The notes under the pieces: generated by a model
Database searches by the model: none
What the model saw: the letters and a program-made list of their open reading frames with translations, nothing else
What the model was told of the DNA's origin: nothing
Source of the DNA: Olsenella urininfantis
Lineage (GTDB): Bacteria; Actinomycetota; Coriobacteriia; Coriobacteriales; Atopobiaceae
Reading direction: 5' to 3'
Length of the DNA stretch: 64,000 nucleotides
Assembly: GCF_900155635.1 (NCBI RefSeq)
Contig: NZ_LT732540.1
Coordinates: 780,365 to 844,364 of the forward strand
Part shown: positions 15,786 to 25,304 of the stretch, piece by piece
How the letters are laid out: each line of letters begins with the position of its first letter
How positions within the stretch are numbered: position 1 is the first letter of the stretch
Translations under genes and position numbers: made by a program

Positions 15786-17057
15786 CTACTCCCCTTCCAC
15801 GAGCACGTGCAGGTGGCTTCCGGGCTCCAGTCCCTCAAGCTGGCTTCTGCGCAGGGTGATCTCCTGCATCTCGCCCGGGGCGACAACCTGCCTCCTTCGA
15901 TGCACGATGCGCTTCTCGCCCGCATATACGCTCAGGTAGCAGTCCTCGAAGACCTGCCCCACACGTAGCCGGAGGACGAGCCTCTCGTCCATGCTCGAAG
16001 GCGAGATGCGGCTGGGCACGGTGTATCGGACGCCGCCGGAGACCCTGACCTCGAGCTCGTCCTCACGCCTTGGCCTCCTTTCCTGTCCTGCCTGGACGTA
16101 CTCGGCGGCCTTCCTGCCGGCATGGGCCGCCTCCTCGCTCACGAAGTCGACGAGGTCATGCACGTGCAGGACGTTCCCGCAGGCAAAAATGCCGTCCACG
16201 CTGGTCTCGAGGCTCTCGTCCACCAAGGGTCCGCGCGTCACGGGGCTCAGCTCAACAGACGCCTGGCGGCTGAGCTCGTTCTCGGGGAGAAGTCCCACGG
16301 AGAGAAGCAGCGTGTCGCAGCTGTAGCGCTTCTCGGTGCCAGGTATGGGACGCAGGCTCTCGCCGACCTGAGCCAGGGTAATGGCCTCGACGCGCTTTTT
16401 GCCCTCTATTCCTACGACGGTGTGCGAGAGGAGCAGTGGTATGTCGAAGTCGTCCAGGCACTGGACGATGTTGCGCCTGAGGCCACCGGAGTACGGCATG
16501 AGCTCTGCCACGCACTGGACGTGGGCGCCCTCGAGGGTGAGGCGCCGCGCCATGATGAGCCCGATGTCCCCCGAGCCCAGGATGACCACCTCGCGACCAG
16601 GAAGCCAGCCGTCGATGTTCACGAGCTTCTGGGCACACCCTGCGGTGTAGACGCCAGCGGGACGGCATCCGGCGATGTTGAGGGCGCCTCTCGGGCGCTC
16701 ACGGCAGCCCATGGCGAGGATGACGGCACGGGCCTCGATCTGGAAGACTCCCTGCTCTGCGGAGACGGCCGTGACCACAAGCTTGGGGCTGACGTCCAGC
16801 ACCGTCGTGGAGAGCATGCGCTCGATCTTTCGATCGTCGGCCATCTGTATGTAGCGGGCCGCATACTCAGGTCCGGTCAGCTCCTCCTTGAAGCTGTGGA
16901 GGCCGAAGCCGTTGTGTATGCACTGGTTGAGGATGCCGCCCAGACGGGGCTCCCGCTCGAGCACGAGGATGGAGCCGGTGCCTGCGTCGTGCGCGGCAAC
17001 CGCAGCGGAAAGGCCGGCGGACCCGCCGCCCACGATGACTATGTCATAGCTAAGCAC
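15786..17057 (-). CDS. FAD-dependent pyridine nucleotide oxidoreductase (GlpA-operon type)
   Basis: Cytosolic flavoprotein of 423 aa. It has an N-terminal FAD-binding YDIVIVGGGSAGLSAAVAA, LNQCIHNGFGL (characteristic of the oxidoreductases paired with GlpA-like enzymes), an NAD(P)-binding VVILGSGDIGLIMARRL, and a C-terminal FAD contact VDGIFACGNVLHVHDLVD. It probably passes electrons from the GlpA-like dehydrogenase to NAD(P)+. The GTG at 17055-17057 starts 3 residues before the FAD motif and overlaps the upstream gene by 8 bases, indicating tight coupling; an upstream 225-base extension overlapping that gene was rejected. Confidence 0.85.
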   Translation of the reverse strand: MLSYDIVIVGGGSAGLSAAVAAHDAGTGSILVLEREPRLGGILNQCIHNGFGLHSFKEELTGPEYAARYIQMADDRKIERMLSTTVLDVSPKLVVTAVSAEQGVFQIEARAVILAMGCRERPRGALNIAGCRPAGVYTAGCAQKLVNIDGWLPGREVVILGSGDIGLIMARRLTLEGAHVQCVAELMPYSGGLRRNIVQCLDDFDIPLLLSHTVVGIEGKKRVEAITLAQVGESLRPIPGTEKRYSCDTLLLSVGLLPENELSRQASVELSPVTRGPLVDESLETSVDGIFACGNVLHVHDLVDFVSEEAAHAGRKAAEYVQAGQERRPRREDELEVRVSGGVRYTVPSRISPSSMDERLVLRLRVGQVFEDCYLSVYAGEKRIVHRRRQVVAPGEMQEITLRRSQLEGLEPGSHLHVLVEGE

Positions 17058-18522
17058 GCTGCCCGCCACCTTCCAGGCTCCCCTTGATCTTGCCAACGAC
17101 ATACTCGGAGCCGGGTCCGCACTTGCTCGCGTGCTCCATGTCCATGTCGGGTATCTCCTCGCAAAGGATCTCCAGTATGCGCGGCGTACAGAACCCAGCC
17201 TGGCAGCGGCCCATGCAAGCTCCCGTGCGGCTCTTGACGCCGTCGAGGCTGCGCGCGCCCGGCACCCTCCTGCAAGCGTCACGAATCTGGGCCTCGCTTA
17301 CCCTGCAGCAACGGCAGACGATGGTGCCGTAGGCGGGATCTTCCTTGATGAGCTCGTTCCACTCGTCGGCAGGTATGTGGTTGAGGTTGGCAAAGCCCTT
17401 CCTCTGAGGTTGGAAGTCCCTCCTCTCTTCTGGCGAGAGGATCCGCCTGACGATGCCAGCGACCATGCGGCCGATGGCCGGGCTTGCCGTGAGCCCGGGG
17501 CTCTCGATGCCCGCGCAGTCCACAAAGCCCGGGGCGTCGGCAACCTCTTCGATGATGAACTCGTGTGCACTCTGGTGGGCGCGCAGGCCAGAGAAGGACG
17601 TCACCGTCTCACGGAAGGGGATGTTCTTGACCGTGAGGGCGCTCTTCTGTACGACGGCTCGCAGGCCAGCGGCGGTGGTGCGCGTGTCGTCCTTGTCATC
17701 TATGTCATCGGCGGTGGGTCCCACGAGCAGGTTCCCGTGGATGGTGGGCGTCACGAGCACGCCCTTGCCCATCTCGTTCGGCAGCATGAAGACGGTGTGG
17801 CGCACATGGGTGCCGGCCGTGGTGTCAAGGAGCTCGTACTCACCCCGACGGGCGACGATCTCCATCTTCTGCTCGCTGACCATGTTGTGGAGCTCGTCGG
17901 CATGCACGCCGCCGGCGTTCACCACGACGCGGGCACGGATGGGGCCCTGGGCGGTGCACAGCTCCCAGACGCCCTCGCTCTTCGAGACGCCCGTTACGGG
18001 CGCGTCAAATATGAATTCGACTCCGTTCTCGGCGGCGTTCTCGGCGAGGGCCACGTTCAGGCCAAAGGGGTCGCAGATGCCGGCAGTGGGGGCGAAAAGG
18101 GCACATATGGCCGCGTCAGAGATGTTGGGCTCCATCCTCTCGAGCTCGTCCCTCTCGACGATCCTCAGGCCGGGGACTCCATTTCTCACGCCGCGGTCAC
18201 GCAGCTCCTCGAGCGCCGGTCTACCCTCCTCGCTTGTGCAGACCACGAGAGAGCCAATCTGATCGAAGGCGAAGTCCAGCTCCCGGGAGAGCTCCCCGAA
18301 GAGGGCGTTGCCCTCCACGTTGAGCCTTGCCATGAGCGTGCCCTCTGCGGCGTCGAAGCCTGCGTGGACGATGGCCGAGTTCGCCTTGGTGGTGCCGCAG
18401 CATACGTCGCCTTCTGCCTCCACCACACAGGCGTCGAGACGCAGGCGCGAGACCTCGCGCGCCACGGCGCAGCCGCTCACGCCGGCGCCGATTATCGCGA
18501 CGTCGTATAGACGTTCATTCAT
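17050..18522 (-). CDS. glpA: Glycerol-3-phosphate dehydrogenase-like FAD enzyme with BFD [2Fe-2S] domain
   Basis: Protein of 490 aa in two parts. Residues about 1-390 form a DAO-family FAD oxidoreductase (YDVAIIGAGVSGCAVAREV; TKANSAIVHAGFDA; HQSAHEFIIEE; CAGIESPGLTASPAIG). Residues about 415-470 form a BFD-like [2Fe-2S] domain with CRCC and TGACMGRCQAGFC. This architecture is that of anaerobic glycerol-3-phosphate / 2-hydroxy-acid dehydrogenases. With the next two genes it forms the glpABC-like trio of fermentative Gram-positives; no glpK is in the window. Start ATG at 18520-18522 after GGGAGAGGG. Glycerol-3-phosphate as substrate is inferred. Confidence 0.82.
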   Translation of the reverse strand: MNERLYDVAIIGAGVSGCAVAREVSRLRLDACVVEAEGDVCCGTTKANSAIVHAGFDAAEGTLMARLNVEGNALFGELSRELDFAFDQIGSLVVCTSEEGRPALEELRDRGVRNGVPGLRIVERDELERMEPNISDAAICALFAPTAGICDPFGLNVALAENAAENGVEFIFDAPVTGVSKSEGVWELCTAQGPIRARVVVNAGGVHADELHNMVSEQKMEIVARRGEYELLDTTAGTHVRHTVFMLPNEMGKGVLVTPTIHGNLLVGPTADDIDDKDDTRTTAAGLRAVVQKSALTVKNIPFRETVTSFSGLRAHQSAHEFIIEEVADAPGFVDCAGIESPGLTASPAIGRMVAGIVRRILSPEERRDFQPQRKGFANLNHIPADEWNELIKEDPAYGTIVCRCCRVSEAQIRDACRRVPGARSLDGVKSRTGACMGRCQAGFCTPRILEILCEEIPDMDMEHASKCGPGSEYVVGKIKGSLEGGGQRA

Positions 18523-18551
18523 ATTGGGTAGTCCCTCTCCCTGGTGGCATG

Positions 18552-18575
18552 GGCCACGGCTTGCAAGCCGTGGCC
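18552..18575. repeat. 24-bp perfect palindrome between ABC exporter and glpA-like gene
   Basis: 9-bp arms GGCCACGGC / GCCGTGGCC flank TTGCAA, itself palindromic, so all 24 bases are self-complementary. It lies 30 bases upstream of the glpA-like start and 83 bases after the exporter gene's stop. It may be a terminator without a T run, an operator, or a leader hairpin. Confidence 0.7.
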
Positions 18576-18657
18576 ATATTACGTGCTGTAAGCAGCTTGG
18601 ATTGACAAGTATCAGCAGACGGTAGACGACCATCTGCGGGAAGCGGGCAGGGCTTAG

Positions 18658-20505
18658 CTATCGGGCAAACTGGCTCTGGTAGAGCTCTGCGTAGCGACCT
18701 CCCCTGGCAAGGAGCTCCTCGTGGGTGCCTCGTTCCACGATCTTGCCGGCGTCCATGAAGACGATGAGGTCGGCGTTCTTGATGGTCGAGAGGCGGTGGG
18801 CGACCACGATCGAGCTGCGCCCCTCGATCATGCGGTCGAAGGCGTCCTGGACCTGGAGCTCCGTGCGCGTGTCGATGGAGCTGGTCGCCTCGTCGAGGAG
18901 CAGTACCGCAGGGTCGCTCAGCATGACACGGGCGATGCAGAGCAGCTGGCACTGGCCTGCGGAGAGAGAGCCTCCCCCCTCGCCTATGGGCGTGTCGTAG
19001 CCGTGCGGAAGCTGCTCGATGAACCTGTGCGCATGGGCGCGTTCGGCAGCCGCGCGAACCTGCTCGTCCGTTGCGTCGGGGGCTCCATAGCGAATGTTGT
19101 CGGCCACACTTCCCTCGAAGAGCCAGGTGTCCTGCAGCACCATCCCGAAGGCAGCGCGAAGGCTTCGCCTGCTGAGCTCGCGCAGGTCATGCCCGTCGAT
19201 GCGAATGCGACCGCCGTCGATCTCGTAGAAGCGCAGGAGGAGGTTGATGAGGGTGGTCTTGCCGCAGCCCGTTGGTCCCACGAGGGCGATGCGCTCGCCT
19301 GGCCTCACATGAAGGTCTATGTCCTGCAGCAGGGGACGGTCCTTGCGATAGGAGAAGCAGACGTGGTCGAGGTCAACGGCACCCCTTGGCGCGGCGAGCT
19401 CGAGGGCCTCTCCCGAGTCAGGCGGCTCCTCTTGGGCGTCAAGAAGCGCAAACACGCGCCCAGCGGAGGCGAAGGCGGACTGGAGCTGCGTCACCACGGA
19501 TGAGACCTCGTTGAAGGGACGCATGTACTGGTTCGTGTACGAGAGAAAGCTCTGCACCTGCCCCACGCTGAGGGGCGACGGCCAGCCAGAGACCACGCAG
19601 ACGCAGCCCAGGACGGCAACCATGCCATAGCTCAGGTTGTTGACGAGGCGCGTCGAGGGGTTCGTGAGCGAGCTCACGAACTGCGCCCTCTCGCCGACGC
19701 CATAGAGCCTCTGGTTGATATGGGAGAACTCCCCCGTCACCTCGCGCCCATGCGAGAAGGCGCTTGCCAGGGCATGGTTGGAGATCATCTCCTCGACGAA
19801 GCCGCCCAGCTCGCCCTGGGTCTGCTGCTGCGCGCGAAAGCTTGCGGCGGAGCGGCGGGCAATCCAGGACGCAGCAAGGAACGTGAGGGGTGTGATGAGC
19901 ACGACGGCGAGGGCGACGCCACCCGAGAGCGAGCACATGTAGACGAGCGTCCCTACGATGGTGACGGCGCCCGTGAAGAGCTGGTTGAAGCCCTGAAGGA
20001 GCCCGTCCGTGACGGCGTCCACGTCGTTTGTCACTCGACTCAGCAGGTCTCCGTGGGAATGCGCGTCAACGAAGGAGAGCTCGAGGTGCCTCAGCTTGCC
20101 AAAGGCGGCGTTCCTGAGGTCCTTCGCGGTCTTGTAAGAGACGCGAGAGGAGCTGTAAAGAGAGACCCACTGAGTCAGCGCCGCAAGAGTGACGCAGGCC
20201 GCGAGCCAAGGGAGCAGGTCTGCCAGGGATACGAGGTCGACCTTGGATGCCGAGACCATGCAGTCGATTGCCTGCCCGATGACGATGGGCACGTAAAGCT
20301 GCAGGAGGACGGAGACGGTGGCGCATGCGAACGAGAGTAGGAGGAAGCCCGCGTGGGGGCGTGCGAACGAGAGCGTGCGCCTCAGGAGCTCCCGAGCCGA
20401 AAGGTCGCTTGCGCCGAGGTCTTGCGCGCCTTTCCCAGATTCGTCCGCGCGCACGCTTGACAGGGCCGAGGTGGCGCTTCCGCCACCGGAATAGGGATTG
20501 GGCAT
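18658..20505 (-). CDS. ABC exporter half, ATP-binding/permease (consensus Walker B)
   Basis: Inner-membrane protein of 615 aa: a glycine/serine-rich N-terminal tail of about 45 residues, six membrane helices, then an ATPase domain with Walker A GPTGCGKTT, signature LSAGQ and Walker B VLLLDEATSSID (catalytic glutamate present). It overlaps the stop of the preceding ABC gene by one base, so the two should form a heterodimer like BmrCD, YheIH or TM287/288, commonly multidrug or lipid exporters. The tail contains DESGKGAQDLGASDLSA and is probably disordered. Substrate unknown. Confidence 0.88.
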   Translation of the reverse strand: MPNPYSGGGSATSALSSVRADESGKGAQDLGASDLSARELLRRTLSFARPHAGFLLLSFACATVSVLLQLYVPIVIGQAIDCMVSASKVDLVSLADLLPWLAACVTLAALTQWVSLYSSSRVSYKTAKDLRNAAFGKLRHLELSFVDAHSHGDLLSRVTNDVDAVTDGLLQGFNQLFTGAVTIVGTLVYMCSLSGGVALAVVLITPLTFLAASWIARRSAASFRAQQQTQGELGGFVEEMISNHALASAFSHGREVTGEFSHINQRLYGVGERAQFVSSLTNPSTRLVNNLSYGMVAVLGCVCVVSGWPSPLSVGQVQSFLSYTNQYMRPFNEVSSVVTQLQSAFASAGRVFALLDAQEEPPDSGEALELAAPRGAVDLDHVCFSYRKDRPLLQDIDLHVRPGERIALVGPTGCGKTTLINLLLRFYEIDGGRIRIDGHDLRELSRRSLRAAFGMVLQDTWLFEGSVADNIRYGAPDATDEQVRAAAERAHAHRFIEQLPHGYDTPIGEGGGSLSAGQCQLLCIARVMLSDPAVLLLDEATSSIDTRTELQVQDAFDRMIEGRSSIVVAHRLSTIKNADLIVFMDAGKIVERGTHEELLARGGRYAELYQSQFAR

Positions 20506-22241
20506 CAGGCACCGAGCTCCTCTCGACTCAGCTGCGAGAGGCAGATCTCGCGATACAGAGGGCAGGTTTCGAGCAGCTCAAAGTGACTCGCGAGCCCCAC
20601 CATGCGCCCATGGTCAAGCACGAGGATCTTGTCGGCCTGCATGACGGACGAAACGCGCTGGGAGATGATTATGGACGTGGTCCCCTCCCCCAGGGTTCTC
20701 AGGCTCCCCCTCAGGGCGGCATCGGTCTTGAAGTCAAGCGCGGACGCGGAGTCGTCCAGAACGACGAGACGAGGGCTCCCGACCAGGGCGCGCGCTATCG
20801 TGAGCCTCTGGCGCTGTCCTCCCGAGAAGTTCCTTCCCCCCGCCTCAACCGCCTCGTCGAGACCGGAGGGCTTCGCTCGGACGAAGTCTGCCGCCTGGGC
20901 AAGCTCAAGGGCCTTCCAAAGGTCGTCGTCGCTTGCGTCGGGGTTGCGCCAGCTGAGGTTTGACCGGATGCTGCCGCTCACCAGCGACGCATGCTGCGGA
21001 ACCAGCGAGACAAGCGACCTGAGCTGACCCAAGGGGTAGTCGGCAAGCTCGTTGCCCATGAGGCGCAGCGACCCCGAGCTTGGGTCATGCAGGCGCAGCA
21101 ACAGGTTGGCGAGCGTGCTCTTGCCCGAGCCCGTCCCTCCGATCACCCCAAGGGTCTCCCCCCTTCCGAGGGACAGGGTGACGCCCGAGAGGGCGGGCGT
21201 CGCGCTGGCATCGAAGGAGAACGAGACGTTTTCGAGCTCCAGGAGCTCTGCCGCGGGATCAACTGAAATGTCGCGGTCGGCGTTCTCGACAACGCTGGGG
21301 CTGGTCTCGAGGACCTCCTCTATGCGACTGGCGGAGGCGGCACCCTTGTTGAAGACCACGACGAGATTCGCTACGTAGGCAATGGCCACCAGAGTCTGGG
21401 TCATGTAGTTTACGAATGCCATGACCTGGCCCTGCGAAAGGCCGCCCGCGTCGATGCGCACGCCACCGTTCCAGAGGATGGCGACTATCCCGAGGTTCAT
21501 GATGAGGAAGGTGGAGGGGCTCAGCAGGGCCGAGAGCCTTCCGGAGGCCACGGCAAGCTGTGCCTGCGCACCCGAGGCTTCCCTGAAGAGCCCGTCCTCG
21601 AAGTCCTCCCTGCGAAACGCGCGGATGACGCGAACTCCGGAAAGGGACTCGCGGCAGATGAGGGAGAGCCTGTCGAGGGTCTCCTGGATGCGGGAGAAGT
21701 AGGGAACGGACCTAGACATGACGAACCAGAACACGAGGATGATGGCAGGCACGCACGCGAGGAACACCAGGCCCAGGCGGAGGTCTATGAGCAGTGCCGC
21801 CACCATCGACCCCATGGCCAGGATGGGAAAGCGCACCAGCTGGCGAATGGCCAGGGCGACGGCAAGCTGAACCTGGTTTACGTCGCTCGTGACGCGCGTC
21901 ACGAGCGACGGCGTGCCGAAGCGGCTGACATCGGCCACCGAAAGACCCATTATCCTCTGCATGAGCGCATCCCTGAGGTTCGTCCCCATGCCCTGGGAGA
22001 CAAGGGCCGCCATCTTCTGGCACACAAGCGTGAAGCAGTAGCCGAGCAGGGCGAAAGCCAGGAGGAGCGCGCCATAGCGCAGGAGCACCGAGGCGTCCTT
22101 GCTGGCCACCCCCCTGTCGATCATCCGCGCAATGACCAAGGGGGTGATCAGGTCAAAGACGACCTCGACGACCTTGGTCGACATGCCCAGGGCGATCTTT
22201 GCCCCGAAGGGCCGCGCGAAGCGAGCGAGCAGCTTTCCCAT
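20505..22241 (-). CDS. ABC exporter half with degenerate Walker B aspartate
   Basis: Protein of 578 aa with six membrane helices and a C-terminal ATPase domain. Walker A is GGTGSGKST, signature FSGGQ, and Walker B reads LVVLDDSASALD: the catalytic glutamate is aspartate. This is the hallmark of the degenerate nucleotide site in heterodimeric exporters, complementing the partner gene that follows it with a one-base overlap. Start ATG at 22239-22241 gives MGKLLARFARPFG just before the first helix; a longer reading frame overlaps the upstream ABC-F gene and was rejected. Confidence 0.88.
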   Translation of the reverse strand: MGKLLARFARPFGAKIALGMSTKVVEVVFDLITPLVIARMIDRGVASKDASVLLRYGALLLAFALLGYCFTLVCQKMAALVSQGMGTNLRDALMQRIMGLSVADVSRFGTPSLVTRVTSDVNQVQLAVALAIRQLVRFPILAMGSMVAALLIDLRLGLVFLACVPAIILVFWFVMSRSVPYFSRIQETLDRLSLICRESLSGVRVIRAFRREDFEDGLFREASGAQAQLAVASGRLSALLSPSTFLIMNLGIVAILWNGGVRIDAGGLSQGQVMAFVNYMTQTLVAIAYVANLVVVFNKGAASASRIEEVLETSPSVVENADRDISVDPAAELLELENVSFSFDASATPALSGVTLSLGRGETLGVIGGTGSGKSTLANLLLRLHDPSSGSLRLMGNELADYPLGQLRSLVSLVPQHASLVSGSIRSNLSWRNPDASDDDLWKALELAQAADFVRAKPSGLDEAVEAGGRNFSGGQRQRLTIARALVGSPRLVVLDDSASALDFKTDAALRGSLRTLGEGTTSIIISQRVSSVMQADKILVLDHGRMVGLASHFELLETCPLYREICLSQLSREELGA

Positions 22242-22260
22242 ACGAGAGTCGAGCCCCCTC

Positions 22261-24054
22261 CTATTCGATGCCCAGGCGCTCCGCAAGCTCGAGCCATTCG
22301 TCCTCAAGCGCGGCAAGCTCCTTCTCGGCGACGTCGATCTCGGCCTGCTTTTGAGCAAGGGCCTGGTAATCGCTCCCATCAATCCCGAGAAGCTCCCTGC
22401 GCAGGCGGACAGGCTCGCCCTGGAGCCTGTCTATGCGACGGGCAACGCTGTCGTGGCGCTTCTTAAGCTCCCGTCTCTCCTGGTTGGATAGTCCGATGGG
22501 GGCCCCTTGCGCCACGGGCTCGGTGAACCCGCGAACAAGGCCGCCGTGGCTCCTTCCCGAGAGCAAGGAGAGGTACTCGTCCACGCCCCCCGGAACATGG
22601 CGAATCGTGCCGTCGATGATGGCAAACTGGTCATCCGTGACCCGCTCCATAAGGTAGCGGTCATGGCTCACCAGGATCAGGGTCCCCGGCCAGCTGTCCA
22701 GCAGATCCTCAAGCACGGCAAGCATGTCGGTGTCAAGATCGTTTCCCGGCTCGTCCAGTATGAGGACGTTGGGCTCCTGCAGCAGGACGCACATGATCGC
22801 AAGCCGTCTGGTCTGCCCTCCCGAGAGGTCCCGGATGAAGGTCGGGAACTCACGTCTCTGGAAGCCCAGGCGCTCAAGCAGCTGCTCGCTGGTCTGGGGC
22901 TTGCCATCGACCACGACGTAGTTCTTGTAGCTCGCCACAAGTTCGCTGACGCGCCAGTCGTCGCGCTCGTGCAGCAGCGAGAGGTTCTGCGAGAGCAGCC
23001 CGAAGCGCACCGACTTGCCAACCTTCACGTAACCCTGGGAGGGAAGGAGCCTGCCGCACATGAGCGAGAGCAGGGTGGACTTGCCCGCGCCGTTCTCGCC
23101 CAGGACCCCGATGCGCTCGCCGGGGCCGATGAGCCAGTCGATTCCCTTGATGACCTCGGTGCCGTCATAGCTGGCGTGGACGTTCTTCATCTCTATGACC
23201 TGCTTGCCCAGGCGACTCACCGCAAGCCTCTTGAGCTCGACGTCATTTCTGAGCGGCGGATCGTTCTCGAGGAGGGCCATGGCCGCGTCAATGCGAAACT
23301 TCGGCTTAGAGCTTCTCGCCTTGGCTCCGTGGGCAAGCCAGTTGAGCTCCTTTCGCAAGGTGTTCTGGCGCCTCTCCTCCATGACGGCCGCCTGGCGCTG
23401 GCGCTCCACGCGTTGTTGGACGTACGCCGAGTAGCCTCCCTCGAAGGGGTCTATGCGCCCGTCATGGACCTCCCACATGTGCTCGCAGACCTCGTCCAAG
23501 AACCAGCGGTCGTGCGTGACCACCAGCAGCGCGCCAGAGCCTTTGGGCCATCGAGACTTGAGGTGGTCTGCGAGCCACCCGATTGCGTGCACGTCCAGAT
23601 GGTTGGTTGGCTCGTCCATGAGAAGGACGTCCCAGTTTCCCACGAGAACGCGGGCAAGGTCGCAGCGACGCCTCTGCCCGCCGGAGAGCGTCCCGACAGG
23701 CGCATGCCAGTCTATGTCGCTCAGGAGCTCGTCCATGATGGAGCGCGTGCGTGCGTCTGCCGCCCACTCGTACTCCAGGGCATCGCCGACCACGGCATGC
23801 TCCACCGTCTCGTCATTCACGAGGCGGTCAGACTGCCCGAGGAATCCAACGGTGATGTTGTTGCGCCAGGTGACGGAGCCGGCATCGGGCCCTATCCTTC
23901 GTGCGACGAGGTCGAGGAGGGTGGACTTCCCATCGCCGTTTCTTCCCACGACGCCTATGCGCTGGCCCTCGTTTATGCCAATGGTCTGCTCGTCCAGGAC
24001 GGTTTTGCCGGGCCACTCGTGCGAGAGGGACTCGCAGCCGATGAGTATGCCCAC
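22261..24054 (-). CDS. ABC-F ATPase, Uup-like
   Basis: Cytosolic protein of 597 aa with two ATPase domains and no membrane segment. Walker A sites are GRNGDGKST and GENGAGKST, signatures LSGGQRRR and LSGGQTRR, and Walker B motifs [11 protein letters not shown] and LILDEPGNDLD. The linker between domains is charged, and the last 85 residues form a coiled coil rich in Arg and Glu (LKKRHDSVARRIDRLQG...). This layout fits Uup-type ABC-F proteins that act on ribosomes. The second Walker B lacks the usual TNH. It lies 2 bases after coaBC's stop and before the exporter genes on the same strand. Confidence 0.88.
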   Translation of the reverse strand: MGILIGCESLSHEWPGKTVLDEQTIGINEGQRIGVVGRNGDGKSTLLDLVARRIGPDAGSVTWRNNITVGFLGQSDRLVNDETVEHAVVGDALEYEWAADARTRSIMDELLSDIDWHAPVGTLSGGQRRRCDLARVLVGNWDVLLMDEPTNHLDVHAIGWLADHLKSRWPKGSGALLVVTHDRWFLDEVCEHMWEVHDGRIDPFEGGYSAYVQQRVERQRQAAVMEERRQNTLRKELNWLAHGAKARSSKPKFRIDAAMALLENDPPLRNDVELKRLAVSRLGKQVIEMKNVHASYDGTEVIKGIDWLIGPGERIGVLGENGAGKSTLLSLMCGRLLPSQGYVKVGKSVRFGLLSQNLSLLHERDDWRVSELVASYKNYVVVDGKPQTSEQLLERLGFQRREFPTFIRDLSGGQTRRLAIMCVLLQEPNVLILDEPGNDLDTDMLAVLEDLLDSWPGTLILVSHDRYLMERVTDDQFAIIDGTIRHVPGGVDEYLSLLSGRSHGGLVRGFTEPVAQGAPIGLSNQERRELKKRHDSVARRIDRLQGEPVRLRRELLGIDGSDYQALAQKQAEIDVAEKELAALEDEWLELAERLGIE

Positions 24055-24056
24055 GC

Positions 24057-25304
24057 CTATGCCCCCTTCGCGAGAAGCGATCCCAGACGGTCGAGAAGGA
24101 CCTCTGCGACATCGTCGAGGGGCTGGGTCTCGAACTGCTCCACGTCGTCCGGCCCCACGAGGGCTATGCGGCTCGTGTCGGCGCCAAAGGTGGAGTCGGG
24201 ACGAGAGACGTCATTGGCCACGATCAGGCTTGCGCCCTTGCGCGCGAGCTTCGCCCGGGCGTTGGGGATGAGGTCGTCAGTCTCTGCGGCGAAGCCTATC
24301 ACGGGACGCCGTCCACGGATGTCGCAAAGGGTGGCGAGGATGTCTTGCGTCCGCACGAGCTCGATGCTCTCCAGGGGCTCGGCCCCTTTCTTGAGCTTGT
24401 GGTCAGCGGGGTGGGCGGGGGTGTAGTCCGCCACCGCGGCGCTGCAGACGGCAGCGTCGCAGCCCTCGAAGGACGACAGCGACGCCTCGAGCATCTCCTG
24501 CGCGGAGACGACGTTCAGGCGTCGCACGCCCTCGGGGGTTTCGAGGGACGTGGGACCGCTCACGAGCGTTACCCGCGCCCCGCGCTGCGCTGCCCTGCGA
24601 GCGATGGCGTAGCCCATCTTCCCCGTAGACGAGTTGGCTATGTAGCGCACCGGGTCTATCGCCTCGTGCGTGGGGCCGGCGGTGACGAGAAGCCTGGTCC
24701 CCAGAAGGTCCATCTGCGGAATCGCGCCGTTGGGCGCAGGCTCGTCAAGGGCACCAAGGAGGCCCTGCCTCGAAAGAAGGCCCGAAGCCGCAGCCACTAT
24801 TTCGTCTACGGAGGCGAGCTTGCCCTGGCCCACCTCCCCGCAGGCCAGCCTTCCGCTGCCCGGGCTCACGAAATGGGCCCCCCTCCCCTTCAGGATGGAG
24901 ACGTTGGCCTGCGTGGCGACGTTGTTCCACATGCGCGTGTTCATGGCGGGCGCCACCAGCACGGGGCAGTCGAGGGCCACGAGCGTGGTGCTCAGGGCGT
25001 CATCGGCGATTCCCTGGGACATCTTGGCGAGCATGTTGGCGGTGGCCGGCATGAGGACGCAGAGATCTGCGAAATCGGCAAGCTCGATATGTGGGATGGG
25101 AGACCCCGGCGTGCCGAAGAGGCTGGTGACCACGGGGTGTGTGCTCAGGGCCTCGAAGGTCATCGCGCCCACGAAGCGAGTCGCCTCCTCGCTCATCACC
25201 ACGCGTACGTCGCATCCCGCCCCCTGGAGGCCCCTCAGCACCTCGCATGCCTTGTATGCGGCGATGCCGCCACATACGCCCAGCACTACGTTCCTGCCGC
25301 TCAC
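24057..25304 (-). CDS. coaBC: Bifunctional phosphopantothenoylcysteine decarboxylase/synthetase
   Basis: Coenzyme A biosynthesis enzyme of 415 aa. The N-terminal CoaC flavoprotein part shows VLGVCGGIAAYKACEVLRGL and the substrate site PAMNTRMWNNVATQ. The C-terminal CoaB part shows LLVTAGPTHEAIDPVRYIANSSTGKMGYAIARRAAQRGA and IGFAAETDD. The start is GTG at 25302-25304, overlapping the upstream zinc-ribbon-like gene by 4 bases (GTGA). The 36-residue extension upstream is out of keeping with family length. Confidence 0.95.
   Translation of the reverse strand: MSGRNVVLGVCGGIAAYKACEVLRGLQGAGCDVRVVMSEEATRFVGAMTFEALSTHPVVTSLFGTPGSPIPHIELADFADLCVLMPATANMLAKMSQGIADDALSTTLVALDCPVLVAPAMNTRMWNNVATQANVSILKGRGAHFVSPGSGRLACGEVGQGKLASVDEIVAAASGLLSRQGLLGALDEPAPNGAIPQMDLLGTRLLVTAGPTHEAIDPVRYIANSSTGKMGYAIARRAAQRGARVTLVSGPTSLETPEGVRRLNVVSAQEMLEASLSSFEGCDAAVCSAAVADYTPAHPADHKLKKGAEPLESIELVRTQDILATLCDIRGRRPVIGFAAETDDLIPNARAKLARKGASLIVANDVSRPDSTFGADTSRIALVGPDDVEQFETQPLDDVAEVLLDRLGSLLAKGA

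Noticed and set aside
22507..24426. A 639-codon open frame on the plus strand
   Set aside because: Antisense to the Uup-like ABC-F and coaBC genes, both clearly real.
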